Shown here piece by piece: positions 42,501 through 49,750 of a stretch of DNA of 54,845 bases. Position numbers and translations under genes: made by a program. This DNA is from Dysgonomonas sp. PH5-45. GTDB taxonomy: Bacteria > Bacteroidota > Bacteroidia > Bacteroidales > Dysgonomonadaceae. The stretch lies in assembly GCF_029893235.1 (NCBI RefSeq), contig NZ_JARXWE010000019.1, positions 1 to 54,845 on the forward strand, in the 5' to 3' direction. The notes under the pieces are model-generated. The model was not told where the DNA came from. It did no database searches and worked only from the letters and a program-made list of their open reading frames with translations. How positions within the stretch are numbered: position 1 is the first letter of the stretch; the number at the start of each line of letters is the position of its first letter.

Positions 42501-43388
42501 TCGGTTGATATATCAGGCTTGACAGAGTTGACAACATTAATGTTGCGTTCTAATCCTAAATTGACAAGTTTGGATGTATCAAATCAAGCAAAACTGAAGA
42601 TGTTTATGGTTAATGGTAATGGATTGACAGAACTTGACCTTACCAATAATGTAGCCCTTGAGAATATAACAGTAAACGATAACAAGTTAACCTCTATTAC
42701 TTTGGGTGGCGATGCTTATCCTGGTTTGTGGAAAGTCGCTTGTGGAAACAACGAGTTGTCATCGTTCGATTTCAGTAAGTTGAGCGCAACTGCACCGGCA
42801 AATGTAGATCTTTCGAACAATAAGTTCAAATTTAGTACTTTGCCATTGTCTAAAGAATCATGGGTAAATTATGCGTATGCTCCTCAAGCTGAAGTGGAAA
42901 TTGCTACGGAAGTATCTAAAGCAATAGATCTCAGCAGTGAAGCTACAATAGATGGACAAGCTACAACATACAAATGGATAACTAAGGGAGGTGTAACTCT
43001 TACTGAAGGTACTGACTATTCTGTTGAAAATGGTGTAACATCATTCTATACAACCCAAACAGATAGTGTATATTGTGAAATGACTAATACTACTTTCCCA
43101 TTACTTTCAGGTGCTGATGTATTAAAAACTACTATGACTTATATCAGTGAGACAGATGGTATTTTTGAAACAGGTCAGTCGGGTGTTGTAGTATATGCTA
43201 TAAACAACAATATATGTGTGGATGTTGAATCATCTTCGTCTGTTGAAGTTTATGATGCATCCGGAGTATTAGTGAAACGTGCGGAATTGGCCGAAGGACA
43301 CAATGAAATCAGTGCTCCAAAAGGTTTGTTTATTGTGAAGGTAACAAGCAATAATACAGCCGCAAGCTATAAAGTACTTGTAAAATAA
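39582..43388 (+). CDS. Leucine-rich-repeat T9SS-exported protein with four ~294-residue tandem units
   Basis: The 1268-residue protein has a signal peptide (KLLLNFLMLFCGVLVASAQ) and a T9SS type A-like sorting domain (about 1195-1268, ending SNNTAASYKVLVK). Four tandem units occupy about 22-234, 235-528, 529-822 and 823-1118. Each has a beta domain with GFVKIDAGDGNV and VGTKEVKFYSD, a set of Bacteroidota-type LRRs (NPKLTSLDMSN, NGLTELDLTNN, NNELSSLDF) and an Ig-like linker (VYSWFLENGTALVEDTDYKV). Units 2 and 3 appear identical in DNA and protein over 882 bases; unit 4 is diverged and unit 1 most distant. Such proteins are exposed at the surface or secreted and often bind ligands or host proteins. 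The start follows an AT-rich leader at 39582. A hairpin after the stop overlaps a transposon end. Confidence 0.88.
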   Translation: MKKLLLNFLMLFCGVLVASAQSPLLSFTTEAEGEISVTIKGSGGIKIDPGDGTLSEEIRLPSGFGGPATPIKITPVGTKQVTIHAVDLVADPISMSTINISDAQLTSIDLSKIPANIAANIIDLTVKSNPKLTSLDVSNLTELWYLTCDDNALTTLDVSKHKGGLTTLSCSNNQLTSLIFDVEPYEYLNKVVCSGNNLKFSTLHPKATSWTTYTYQPQNDVVIAEKANKVDLSSEAVVSSVNTVYSWFLENGTALVEDTDYKVAGGITTFLKEQSSKVYCQMTNTAFGDLTLKTTLTEAEAEAPLGDPVLTFTTESDAAISISTSVLSKGFVKIDAGDGNVYDKELKTSMMGNTFTVTPVGTKEVKFYSDTTKIISLTLSNVQLTSADISGLTELTTLTIRLNPKLTSLDMSNQAKLKYLFVNGNGLTELDLTNNVALENMTVNDNKLTSIILGGDAYPGLWKLVGGNNELSSLDFTKLGALTNVDLSNNKFKFSTLPVKGSAWTNYVYQPQAVVGIAESGSKVDLSSEAVVSSVNTVYSWFLENGTALVEDTDYKVAGGITTFLKEQSSKVYCQMTNTAFGDLTLKTTLTEAEAEAPLGDPVLTFTTESDAAISISTSVLSKGFVKIDAGDGNVYDKELKTSMMGNTFTVTPVGTKEVKFYSDTTKIISLTLSNVQLTSADISGLTELTTLTIRLNPKLTSLDMSNQAKLKYLFVNGNGLTELDLTNNVALENMTVNDNKLTSIILGGDAYPGLWKLVGGNNELSSLDFTKLGALTNVDLSNNKFKFSTLPVKGSAWTNYVYQPQAVVGIAESGSKVDLSSEAVVSDVNTVYSWFLKDGTALTADTDYKVAGGITTFLTAQTDSVYCQMTNTAFGDLTLKTTLTEAEAEAPLGDPIFAFTTESDAAVSIITSVLSSGFVKIDAGDGNVYEKELKASFQGNTFTVTPVGTKEVKFYSDTTKIISLTMDNAQLTSVDISGLTELTTLMLRSNPKLTSLDVSNQAKLKMFMVNGNGLTELDLTNNVALENITVNDNKLTSITLGGDAYPGLWKVACGNNELSSFDFSKLSATAPANVDLSNNKFKFSTLPLSKESWVNYAYAPQAEVEIATEVSKAIDLSSEATIDGQATTYKWITKGGVTLTEGTDYSVENGVTSFYTTQTDSVYCEMTNTTFPLLSGADVLKTTMTYISETDGIFETGQSGVVVYAINNNICVDVESSSSVEVYDASGVLVKRAELAEGHNEISAPKGLFIVKVTSNNTAASYKVLVK
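40284..41165 (+). repeat. Tandem direct repeat copy 1 (882 bp)
   Basis: First copy of an 882-bp (294-codon) in-frame direct repeat inside the LRR T9SS gene. Comparing position p with p+882, the sequences appear identical from 40284 up to 41180, about 897 bases, including synonymous sites wherever I checked. Just outside, similarity drops to the level of diverged units. Confidence 0.9.
41166..42047 (+). repeat. Tandem direct repeat copy 2 (882 bp)
   Basis: Second copy, apparently identical to 40284-41165; identity continues 15 bases further to 42062, where the diverged fourth unit begins (GATGTG in place of AGCGTG). The zero divergence implies a very recent duplication or ongoing gene conversion. 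Confidence 0.9.
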
Positions 43389-43423
43389 TTAGAGCTTTAT
43401 TTACTAATTAGATAATAATATTA

Positions 43424-43462
43424 CAGAGGCTGTCCCAAAAGTGGATAGCCTCTGTTGTATTT
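43424..43462 (+). terminator. Hairpin after the LRR gene, formed at the IS end
   Basis: CAGAGGCT (43424-43431) and AGCCTCTG (43447-43454) form an 8-bp stem followed by TTGTATTTG. The left arm is the outer end of the candidate terminal inverted repeat of the decayed IS element, so this may be an IS-supplied terminator for the LRR gene. Confidence 0.5.
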
Positions 43463-43774
43463 GGTCGATTCGTTGTACACTGTCCTATGCCATCCGTTTG
43501 TGGCGCAATAATTGGGATGAATAGACCTTATTCTATGACTTTCCCCTTGAAATCCGTAAGATTATTTACACCACTAATCTGATTGAGAATCTGAACGGAA
43601 AGATGAGGCCGTTAACCATCGTGTTGAAGTAAAATTTCACGGAGTCGACATACATTTTAAATATAGCAACATTTGGAGCTGCAGTGAAGTTTGATGATTC
43701 CTATATTAGTCATCCCAAAGGCGAAGGACCTATTTATAGGAAAAGAGACCATCTCATCATTGTGAGACAGCCTC
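43426..43774. mobile_element. Decayed insertion sequence remnant with imperfect terminal inverted repeats
   Basis: The left end GAGGCTGTCCCAAA (43426-43439) and the reverse complement of the right end GAGGCTGTCTCACA (43774-43761) agree at 12 of 14 positions. The 349 bases between them contain an IS256-family transposase fragment and otherwise nothing recognisable. No target duplication was evident in the flanks. This fills the gap between the LRR gene and the acyl-CoA synthetase gene. The element is far shorter than an intact IS256-type IS (about 1.3 kb), so most of it is deleted. Confidence 0.55.
43483..43632 (+). pseudogene. IS256-family (mutator-type) transposase fragment
   Basis: In one plus-strand frame this reads SYAIRLWRNNWDE, a TAG stop at 43522-43524, then FPLEIRKIIYTTNLIENLNG and MRPLTIVLK before TAA. 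The FPxEIRKxIYTTNxIEsLN block after WxxNWD is the hallmark of the catalytic C-terminal part of IS256-family DDE transposases. Only about 48 codons remain, with an internal stop and both ends missing, so it is a relic. Confidence 0.75.
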
Positions 43775-43797
43775 GTTTAATTGATATAAAGAAGTGT

Positions 43798-45858
43798 TTA
43801 TTTTTCTATTCTGATACGTGCGTCTACGGCAATCACTTTCTTGTCGTTTGCCAAAAGCGGATTGATATCCATTTCTTTAATTTCAACCGCATGGCGAAGC
43901 ATGATTGAAAAGCGAACTATAATTTCGGTAAATAATTCTTCGTTCAGTCCTTTCTGTCCGCGTACGCCTTCGATGATTTTGTAAGCCCGCAACGATTTTA
44001 TCATAGACGATGCTTCGGCAAAACTCAAAGGAGCAAGGCCTGACGATACGTCTTTCAGCACTTCAACAAAGATACCACCCAAACCACAAAGAATAACGTG
44101 TCCGAAGGTAGGTTCGTAAGTAGCACCGATAAATAACTCTGTGCCCGATAGCATAGGCTGAACCATAACCGAAGTAGCATCTTTAATCTGCATCAACCGG
44201 TCGAACTCAGCACCAAGTTGCTCGCGCGAGTTAATGTTTAGAACCACGCCACCTACGTCCGATTTATGAACAGGACCCACGCATTTTGCAACGACAGGGA
44301 ATCCGGCTTGTTCGGCAAAGTTGAGAACAGCCTCTTTGTTGTCCGATACAAATTCTTCTACATTGGGTATTCCCGCAGCTTTCAGCAATCGGCGTACGTC
44401 TTCCGGCGAAATATATCCGTCGCCTTCAATCGAATCAATGATTTGTCTGATAGCAGGAACATCAACATCCAAGTTCTCGATTTGGCTTGTTGCCGGAGCC
44501 GGACATGCTACAATTCTGCCCAAGGCATCAGCAAGGTTGCATTCGTCAACAAAGGTTACGTGCCCCTTATCTACAAAGTCTTTTATCTCCTGTGCCGCCG
44601 TATGAACTGACGGTAGGATAGGGTAGATGGGGATAGGGCTCGTTTCTATTTTCTTACTAAGCACATTGTATGCTTCCGCAACATCGGTCACGCCAGAGTT
44701 TCCGTAAATCACGGCTATTCCGTCGATTTCCTTAAAATGCTCTATGCAGTGGTCGATAGCTATTTCCAGATGACGGCCTGCCGCAGTTCCTAATATGTCG
44801 ATAGGATTCATCACAGCACTACCGGGTAGCAATTGTGGTTTAAGCAAGGCTGCCGCTTCTTTGGGCATTTCGGGTACATCTATGTTTACTTTCGACAGGG
44901 CATCAGTCAATATTACCGCCGGGCCTCCTGCGTGCGAAATTATAGCTATCTTCTTGCCTTTCAATTGAGGCAATGTAAGAGCTGCCGCTACGTTTGCCAA
45001 TTCATCGCGCGAATAGCAACGGATAACTCCCGCTTTGCGAAGCAGTGCATCGACAGCCGAATCGGAACTGGTGATTGCTCCGGTGTGCGACGATGCGGCA
45101 CGGCTGCCCGATTCGGTAGTACCCGATTTAATGGCAACCACTTGGCATCCTTTTTGTCTTAGAGACGAAACGTGTTTCAGGAAGCGGTCGGGTGCTTTTA
45201 GTGTTTCGGCATATACAAGTTTTACCTTCGAACTTGTTTCTGGGTCGAAGCCTTCGTCCCAGTATTGAAGAACGTCTTCTATTCCTATCTGCGCGGTATT
45301 ACCTACCGACCAAACGGAGTTGAAGCGTAACCCTACACGGGAGGCCGACTCGAAAATAAATGTTGCTGTTGCCCCCGAACTCGAAACCATGTCAACCCCA
45401 TTTACATTCATTTCCGGCACGGGGCGGGTAAACATGCTTTGGTGGTGAACATTGATAACTCCGCTGCAATTTGGCCCTACCAACGATACTCCGGCTTTGT
45501 TTACAATATCGAGCAATTGTTTTTCGAGTTCTGCTCCTTCGGGAGTTTCTTCGCTGAAACCCGCCGAAAAAACAATCACAGCCTTAACACCCTTTTTGTT
45601 TACAAGCGTGTCTATTACCGGCAAGCAGACTTTCGCAGGGATAGATATCACTGCCATATCGACGTTTGGCAAGTCGTCTACCGAACGGTAGCTTTTTACT
45701 CCTTGCACAAGGTCTTCTTTGGCATTGACTACATACAGATCGCCACTGAAAGTGCCTTTAAGTATATTATCCAGAGAGCTGCCTCCGGCTTTAAGTATGT
45801 TGTTAGACCCGCCAACAACGACGATGCTCTTCGGGTTTATCAGTTCTTTGTTTATCAT
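43798..45858 (-). CDS. Acetate/acyl-CoA synthetase (ADP-forming), fused alpha-beta
   Basis: The 686-residue protein has the alpha-beta fusion layout of ADP-forming acyl-CoA synthetases (ACD/AcdA-B type). The N-terminal CoA-binding Rossmann domain opens with NPKSIVVVGGSNN; a succinyl-CoA-ligase-like domain carries the phosphohistidine loop AASSHTGAITSSDSAVDAL (histidine near 258); and the C-terminal ATP-grasp domain begins near 465 (ISPEDVRRLLKAAGIPNVEE) with KCVGPVHKSDVGGVVLN and FIGATYEPTFGHVILCGLGG. The enzyme converts acyl-CoA, ADP and phosphate to acid, CoA and ATP. It is the third gene of a minus-strand unit, 35 bases after butyrate kinase, pointing to butyrate or branched-chain acid fermentation. 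The stop lies 24 bases from the IS remnant. Confidence 0.9.
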   Translation of the reverse strand: MINKELINPKSIVVVGGSNNILKAGGSSLDNILKGTFSGDLYVVNAKEDLVQGVKSYRSVDDLPNVDMAVISIPAKVCLPVIDTLVNKKGVKAVIVFSAGFSEETPEGAELEKQLLDIVNKAGVSLVGPNCSGVINVHHQSMFTRPVPEMNVNGVDMVSSSGATATFIFESASRVGLRFNSVWSVGNTAQIGIEDVLQYWDEGFDPETSSKVKLVYAETLKAPDRFLKHVSSLRQKGCQVVAIKSGTTESGSRAASSHTGAITSSDSAVDALLRKAGVIRCYSRDELANVAAALTLPQLKGKKIAIISHAGGPAVILTDALSKVNIDVPEMPKEAAALLKPQLLPGSAVMNPIDILGTAAGRHLEIAIDHCIEHFKEIDGIAVIYGNSGVTDVAEAYNVLSKKIETSPIPIYPILPSVHTAAQEIKDFVDKGHVTFVDECNLADALGRIVACPAPATSQIENLDVDVPAIRQIIDSIEGDGYISPEDVRRLLKAAGIPNVEEFVSDNKEAVLNFAEQAGFPVVAKCVGPVHKSDVGGVVLNINSREQLGAEFDRLMQIKDATSVMVQPMLSGTELFIGATYEPTFGHVILCGLGGIFVEVLKDVSSGLAPLSFAEASSMIKSLRAYKIIEGVRGQKGLNEELFTEIIVRFSIMLRHAVEIKEMDINPLLANDKKVIAVDARIRIEK

Positions 45859-45893
45859 AGTTCTCGGAAGGCTTAACTGTGTGTATATGTTTA

Positions 45894-46955
45894 TTATTTA
45901 TATTCTTTGATAGACAGGCTGCCGTTGAGCGCACCTTCGGCATTCGATGCCAAGGCTTCCAATTCGTCTTCGCCCGGATAAACTTTAACGGGAGCGATAA
46001 ACGAAACGGCATCCGTAACACGCGGAACGATAAAGTCGGAGTAGGCAGCCCCTCCGGTAAGGATGATTGCGTCTACTTTACCTTTCAGAACAACCGAAGC
46101 CGCCCCGATGCTTTTTGCAATGTTGTACGACATTGCGTCCATAACTTCTTCGGCTTTTTTGTCGCCGTTTTCTATATTTTTTTCTATTTCTATCAAGTCG
46201 TTTAATCCCAAGTGTGCCATCAGGCCACCGTTGCCAACTATCATTTTCTTCACCTGATCGTGTGTGTATTTTCCGCTGAAACACAAATCGGCTAATGCCT
46301 GAACAGGTAATGTGCCTGAACGTTCGGGCGAGAATGGACCTTCGCCATCAAGAGCGTTGTTTACGTCAATCACCCGGCCTTTGGCATGTACTCCGGTAGA
46401 GATACCGCCGCCCATGTGGCACACAATAAGGTCGAGGTCTTCGTACTTTTTGTTTATATCCGAAGCGTAACGACGGGCAATAGCTTTTTGGTTCAAAGCA
46501 TGGAATATCGAAACCTTTGGCAAAAGGGGTGAACCCGATATGCGTGCAATATCATTCAGTTCGTCAACAACAACCGGATCGGCAATGAAAGCCCTGCAAT
46601 TGGGCAACATTTTAGCCATTTCAGAAGCTATCAGGCAGCCCAAGTTGCTGGCGTGATGTCTTTCGGTGTTTTTTATATCACGAATCATAGCATCATTTAC
46701 TTCGTATACACCTCCGGGGATTGGTTTAAACAAGCCGCCACGACCTATTATAGCATCAAATTCGAAAGGAACATTTCCTTCTTTCAACTGATTTATAATT
46801 AAATCCTTGCGGAACGAGTATTGGTCTATAACCGTATTGAAGGGCGCAAGCTCTTCACCGCTATGGCGCAGGGTAGCTTTAAATACTACCTTCATGTTGT
46901 CGAATACAGCTATTTTGGTGGATGTAGATCCCGGATTGATTGCTAAGATTTTCAT
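45894..46955 (-). CDS. buk: Butyrate kinase
   Basis: The 353-residue enzyme belongs to the ASKHA (acetate kinase-like) family and transfers phosphate between butyryl-phosphate and ADP, giving butyrate and ATP. The first phosphate loop ILAINPGSTSTKIAVFD, GRGGLFKPIPGGVYEV (about 70-85), the VCHMGGGISTGVHAKGRV loop (about 175-192) and GPFSPERSGTLP (about 205-216) identify it as Buk rather than acetate kinase. Branched-chain acyl phosphates are also accepted by some family members. It lies 42 bases after the ptb stop and 35 before the acyl-CoA synthetase start, in the common Bacteroidota ptb-buk arrangement. Confidence 0.94.
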   Translation of the reverse strand: MKILAINPGSTSTKIAVFDNMKVVFKATLRHSGEELAPFNTVIDQYSFRKDLIINQLKEGNVPFEFDAIIGRGGLFKPIPGGVYEVNDAMIRDIKNTERHHASNLGCLIASEMAKMLPNCRAFIADPVVVDELNDIARISGSPLLPKVSIFHALNQKAIARRYASDINKKYEDLDLIVCHMGGGISTGVHAKGRVIDVNNALDGEGPFSPERSGTLPVQALADLCFSGKYTHDQVKKMIVGNGGLMAHLGLNDLIEIEKNIENGDKKAEEVMDAMSYNIAKSIGAASVVLKGKVDAIILTGGAAYSDFIVPRVTDAVSFIAPVKVYPGEDELEALASNAEGALNGSLSIKEYK

Positions 46956-46997
46956 GTTATATTTTTAAATGATATTTAGTTTAGATATAATACTTAC

Positions 46998-47909
46998 TTA
47001 TTTGTTAGAATTCAGGCAGGCAAGGGCTATACTGTAATATTTAGACAACCCGTGGTCGCTTCTTGAAGGAAGAACTATGGGGCAAGAAGGTCCTTGCAGG
47101 ATTCCGGCCATTTCGCCTTTGGCAAACCGTGTCATCGATTTATAGAAGGTGTTGCCCGATTCGATGTTAGGGAACATCAGTATGTCGGCTTGTCCGTTAA
47201 TAGGAGAGGCTATACCTTTGATGTCGCCGCTTTCGCTGTCGCAAGCTGTTTTTACGTCCATCGGTCCGTCCATTATCACTTTGCCGAAGTCGCCGGCCTT
47301 TGCCATTTCTTTCAGTGTTTCGTAATCGAGAGTGAAAGGGAATTTAGGATTCACTTTTTCTGTGCAGTGCGTCAACGCAACTTTAGGTTCTTCAATACCG
47401 AACTGGTTACAAGCGGTTACTGCATATTTAATCATCTCGATACGTTGTTCCAGTGTAGGGTAGGGGATTACGGCAGCATCGAGGAAGAATAATAGCTTGT
47501 CGTATGCCGGTATTTCCATTACCGCAAGGTGAGTAAGTACTTTACCTTTGGGTAGGATTCCTTTTTCTTTGTTGAGGATGGCACGTAACAGGTTGTCGGT
47601 GTTGATGATACCTTTCATCAGAATTTCCACCTCATTGTCGCGAACCATGCGTACGGCTTCGGCAGCGGCTTCGTCCGAATCTTTAATGTCAACAACGGTA
47701 ACATACTGCGCGTGTTTTTTCAGAAGAGGATAGTCTTTTGTTTTGTCGGCATCGCCAAGGAGAACTATTTCAGCTATATTTTCGTCCAAAGCACGGCTTA
47801 CGGCATATTCTGTATGTTCGTCATAAGCACATACTACGGCTATTTTTTTTCTTGTTTTTAACGATTTTAGGTGAGCTGTAAGCTCATCGAATGTTCTTAT
47901 TTCTTTCAT
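46998..47909 (-). CDS. ptb: Phosphate butyryltransferase
   Basis: The 303-residue enzyme converts butyryl-CoA and phosphate to butyryl-phosphate and CoA. It matches the phosphate acetyl/butyryltransferase family: KKIAVVCAYDEHTEYAV (about 19-35), EILMKGIINTDNLLRA (about 97-112), FLDAAVIPYPTLEQRIEMI (about 141-159), and the C-terminal ADILMFPNIESGNTFYKSM block (about 240-258). Start 47909 (MKEIRTFDELTA) is preferred over the in-frame ATG at 47939, which would put extra hydrophobic residues before the first strand and sits at the predicted promoter. It is the first gene of the ptb-buk-acyl-CoA synthetase unit. Confidence 0.92.
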   Translation of the reverse strand: MKEIRTFDELTAHLKSLKTRKKIAVVCAYDEHTEYAVSRALDENIAEIVLLGDADKTKDYPLLKKHAQYVTVVDIKDSDEAAAEAVRMVRDNEVEILMKGIINTDNLLRAILNKEKGILPKGKVLTHLAVMEIPAYDKLLFFLDAAVIPYPTLEQRIEMIKYAVTACNQFGIEEPKVALTHCTEKVNPKFPFTLDYETLKEMAKAGDFGKVIMDGPMDVKTACDSESGDIKGIASPINGQADILMFPNIESGNTFYKSMTRFAKGEMAGILQGPSCPIVLPSRSDHGLSKYYSIALACLNSNK

Positions 47910-47936
47910 TGGTGTATAGAATATTAATTTAGCCCC

Positions 47937-47968
47937 CAAAGTTCTTAATTTTTTGTCAAATAACCAAT
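47937..47968 (-). promoter_or_regulatory. Candidate promoter of the ptb operon
   Basis: On the minus strand ATTG (47968-47965), a 20-base spacer and GAACTTTG (47944-47937) resemble the -33/-7 pair, with a mismatch at the first base of the -7 box. The start at 47909 would be about 20 bases downstream of the RNA start. Confidence 0.38.
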
Positions 47969-48232
47969 GTTTGTGCTTCTAAAAAAGATATGTTATTAAG
48001 AAGTTATAAATTAAGGGTGATGGATGGTGGTTTAGTAGTCAAAATGTCAAAAAAAGAAGGAAGGCTTTCGGTAAAAGTGTGTCGATATTTACCCGTAGTG
48101 CATTTGAGGCGTTCGACCCTTTTTGTGGTTTATACAAAGTTGTTTTGGGTACATATTCTTGAAAAATGTATTCAAAGGATTTTTTCTTGTACATACAAAG
48201 CTCAGCGATTCCCGAAATTCTACCGAATTTAT

Positions 48233-48240
48233 TATCTTTG
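48233..48240 (+). promoter_or_regulatory. -7 promoter box for ffh
   Basis: TATCTTTG matches TAnnTTTG, 47 bases before the ATG at 48288. The -33 region is poorly matched. Confidence 0.48.
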
Positions 48241-48287
48241 CGGTCATATTTAAGTAACTACGATAAAATAAAGATACCGAAACGATT

Positions 48288-49622
48288 ATGTTTGAGAATT
48301 TAAGCGACAGATTAGACCGCTCATTTAAACTGCTGAAAGGTGAAGGCAAAATCACCGAGATAAACGTAGCCGAAACATTGAAAGACGTTCGCCGTGCCCT
48401 CTTGGATGCCGACGTAAACTTTAAGACAGCCAAACAGTTTACCGAAACTGTTAAGGAAAAGGCTCTCGGTCAGGATGTACTCACAGCCGTAAAACCAGCC
48501 CAGTTGATGGTGAAAATCGTTCACGACGAGCTGGCTCTTTTGATGGGAGGGACAACTGTTGAAATAGACCTGAAAAACAATCCGACTATTATTTTGATGT
48601 CGGGCTTGCAGGGTTCGGGTAAAACTACATTCTCCGGCAAATTGGCTAATTTGCTGAAAACCAAAAAAAATAAAAAACCGCTTCTCGTTGCCGACGATAT
48701 TTACCGTCCGGCAGCTATCGAACAGCTAAAAGTGCTGGGCGAACAAATAAATGTTCCGGTTTACTCCGAAGAGGGGAATAAAAATCCGGTAGAAATAGCT
48801 CAAAATGCCATTCGCAAAGCCAAACAAGATGGCAACGATGTGGTTATTATCGACACGGCGGGTCGTTTGGCTATCGACGAACAGATGATGAACGAGATTG
48901 CGGCAATAAAAGATGCTGTGAAACCGGATGAAATCTTGTTTGTGGTAGACTCAATGACCGGGCAGGATGCTGTGAATACGGCAAAAGAATTTAACGACCG
49001 CCTTAACTTCGACGGGGTTGTGCTTACCAAACTTGATGGTGATACCCGTGGTGGTGCTGCTCTTTCAATCCGTTCGGTGGTAAACAAGCCTATCAAGTTT
49101 GTAGGTACGGGCGAAAAAATGGAAGCCCTCGATGTGTTCCACCCCGAACGTATGGCCGACCGTATTTTGGGTATGGGCGATATCGTGTCGCTTGTGGAGC
49201 GTGCGCAAGAGCAGTACGACGAGGAAGAAGCACGCCGCTTGCAAAAGAAAATAGCGAAAAACCAATTCGATTTCAACGATTTTCTTGCACAGATTCACCA
49301 GATTAAAAAAATGGGTAACCTTAAGGATTTAGCTTCGATGATTCCCGGTGTTGGCAAAGCGATCAAGGATATGGATATTGACGATGACGCCTTCAAAGGA
49401 ATTGAGGCAATTATCTATTCGATGACTCCCGAAGAAAGAACCCGCCCCGAAATATTAAACGGAGCACGCCGCCAACGCATTGCCAAGGGTAGTGGAACCA
49501 CCATTCAGGAAGTAAACAAACTGATGAAACAGTTTGATGATACCCGCAAAATGATGAAGATGATGACTCAAATGAAGGGAGCAGGCAAGTTAGCGGGCAA
49601 GATGCCTAAAATGAGGAGATAA
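48288..49622 (+). CDS. ffh: Signal recognition particle protein Ffh
   Basis: The 444-residue SRP54/Ffh GTPase binds signal sequences on the ribosome and 4.5S RNA and delivers nascent membrane proteins to FtsY. The N domain (about 1-90) is followed by the G domain with P-loop SGLQGSGKTTFSGKLA (about 105-120), DTAGR near 190, and TKLDGDTRGG near 246-255. The M domain (about 320-444) is methionine-rich and ends with KMMKMMTQMKGAGKLAGKMP. Length is normal for bacterial Ffh. The gene stands alone between a -7 box and a terminator. Confidence 0.97.
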   Translation: MFENLSDRLDRSFKLLKGEGKITEINVAETLKDVRRALLDADVNFKTAKQFTETVKEKALGQDVLTAVKPAQLMVKIVHDELALLMGGTTVEIDLKNNPTIILMSGLQGSGKTTFSGKLANLLKTKKNKKPLLVADDIYRPAAIEQLKVLGEQINVPVYSEEGNKNPVEIAQNAIRKAKQDGNDVVIIDTAGRLAIDEQMMNEIAAIKDAVKPDEILFVVDSMTGQDAVNTAKEFNDRLNFDGVVLTKLDGDTRGGAALSIRSVVNKPIKFVGTGEKMEALDVFHPERMADRILGMGDIVSLVERAQEQYDEEEARRLQKKIAKNQFDFNDFLAQIHQIKKMGNLKDLASMIPGVGKAIKDMDIDDDAFKGIEAIIYSMTPEERTRPEILNGARRQRIAKGSGTTIQEVNKLMKQFDDTRKMMKMMTQMKGAGKLAGKMPKMRR

Positions 49623-49654
49623 AAATAAGTACTATCAATTATGTATTATAGTGT

Positions 49655-49693
49655 AGGGTAGCTTCGCCGAGGGGGAGCTACCCTTATATTTTG
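49655..49693 (+). terminator. Terminator after ffh
   Basis: AGGGTAGCT (49655-49663) and AGCTACCCT (49676-49684) form a 9-bp stem with a 12-base loop, followed by TATATTTTG. Confidence 0.78.
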
Positions 49694-49724
49694 TGAAGAA
49701 ATGAAATGATGCTGAAAAAAGCTG

Positions 49725-49732
49725 TACCTTTG
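49725..49732 (+). promoter_or_regulatory. -7 promoter box for the YgiQ-family gene
   Basis: TACCTTTG matches TAnnTTTG, 18 bases before the ATG at 49751. No TTTG found at 19-21 bases upstream. Confidence 0.45.
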
Positions 49733-49750
49733 CAGCCTATTGCCTGATTG

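Larger units (their letters stand above)
47910..48287. other. 378-bp divergent intergenic region between ptb and ffh
   Basis: This gap holds a candidate minus-strand promoter for ptb (47937-47968) and a -7 box for ffh (48233-48240). Short reading frames on both strands have no coding character. No tRNA, small RNA or riboswitch could be recognised. Confidence 0.5.

Noticed and set aside
43684-43908. 74-codon plus-strand frame spanning the right IS end
   Set aside because: Crosses the inverted repeat and runs antisense into the acyl-CoA synthetase gene; no plausible product.
47990-48253. 87-codon plus-strand frame in the ptb-ffh gap
   Set aside because: No recognisable domain, overlaps the ffh promoter region and has unusual composition.
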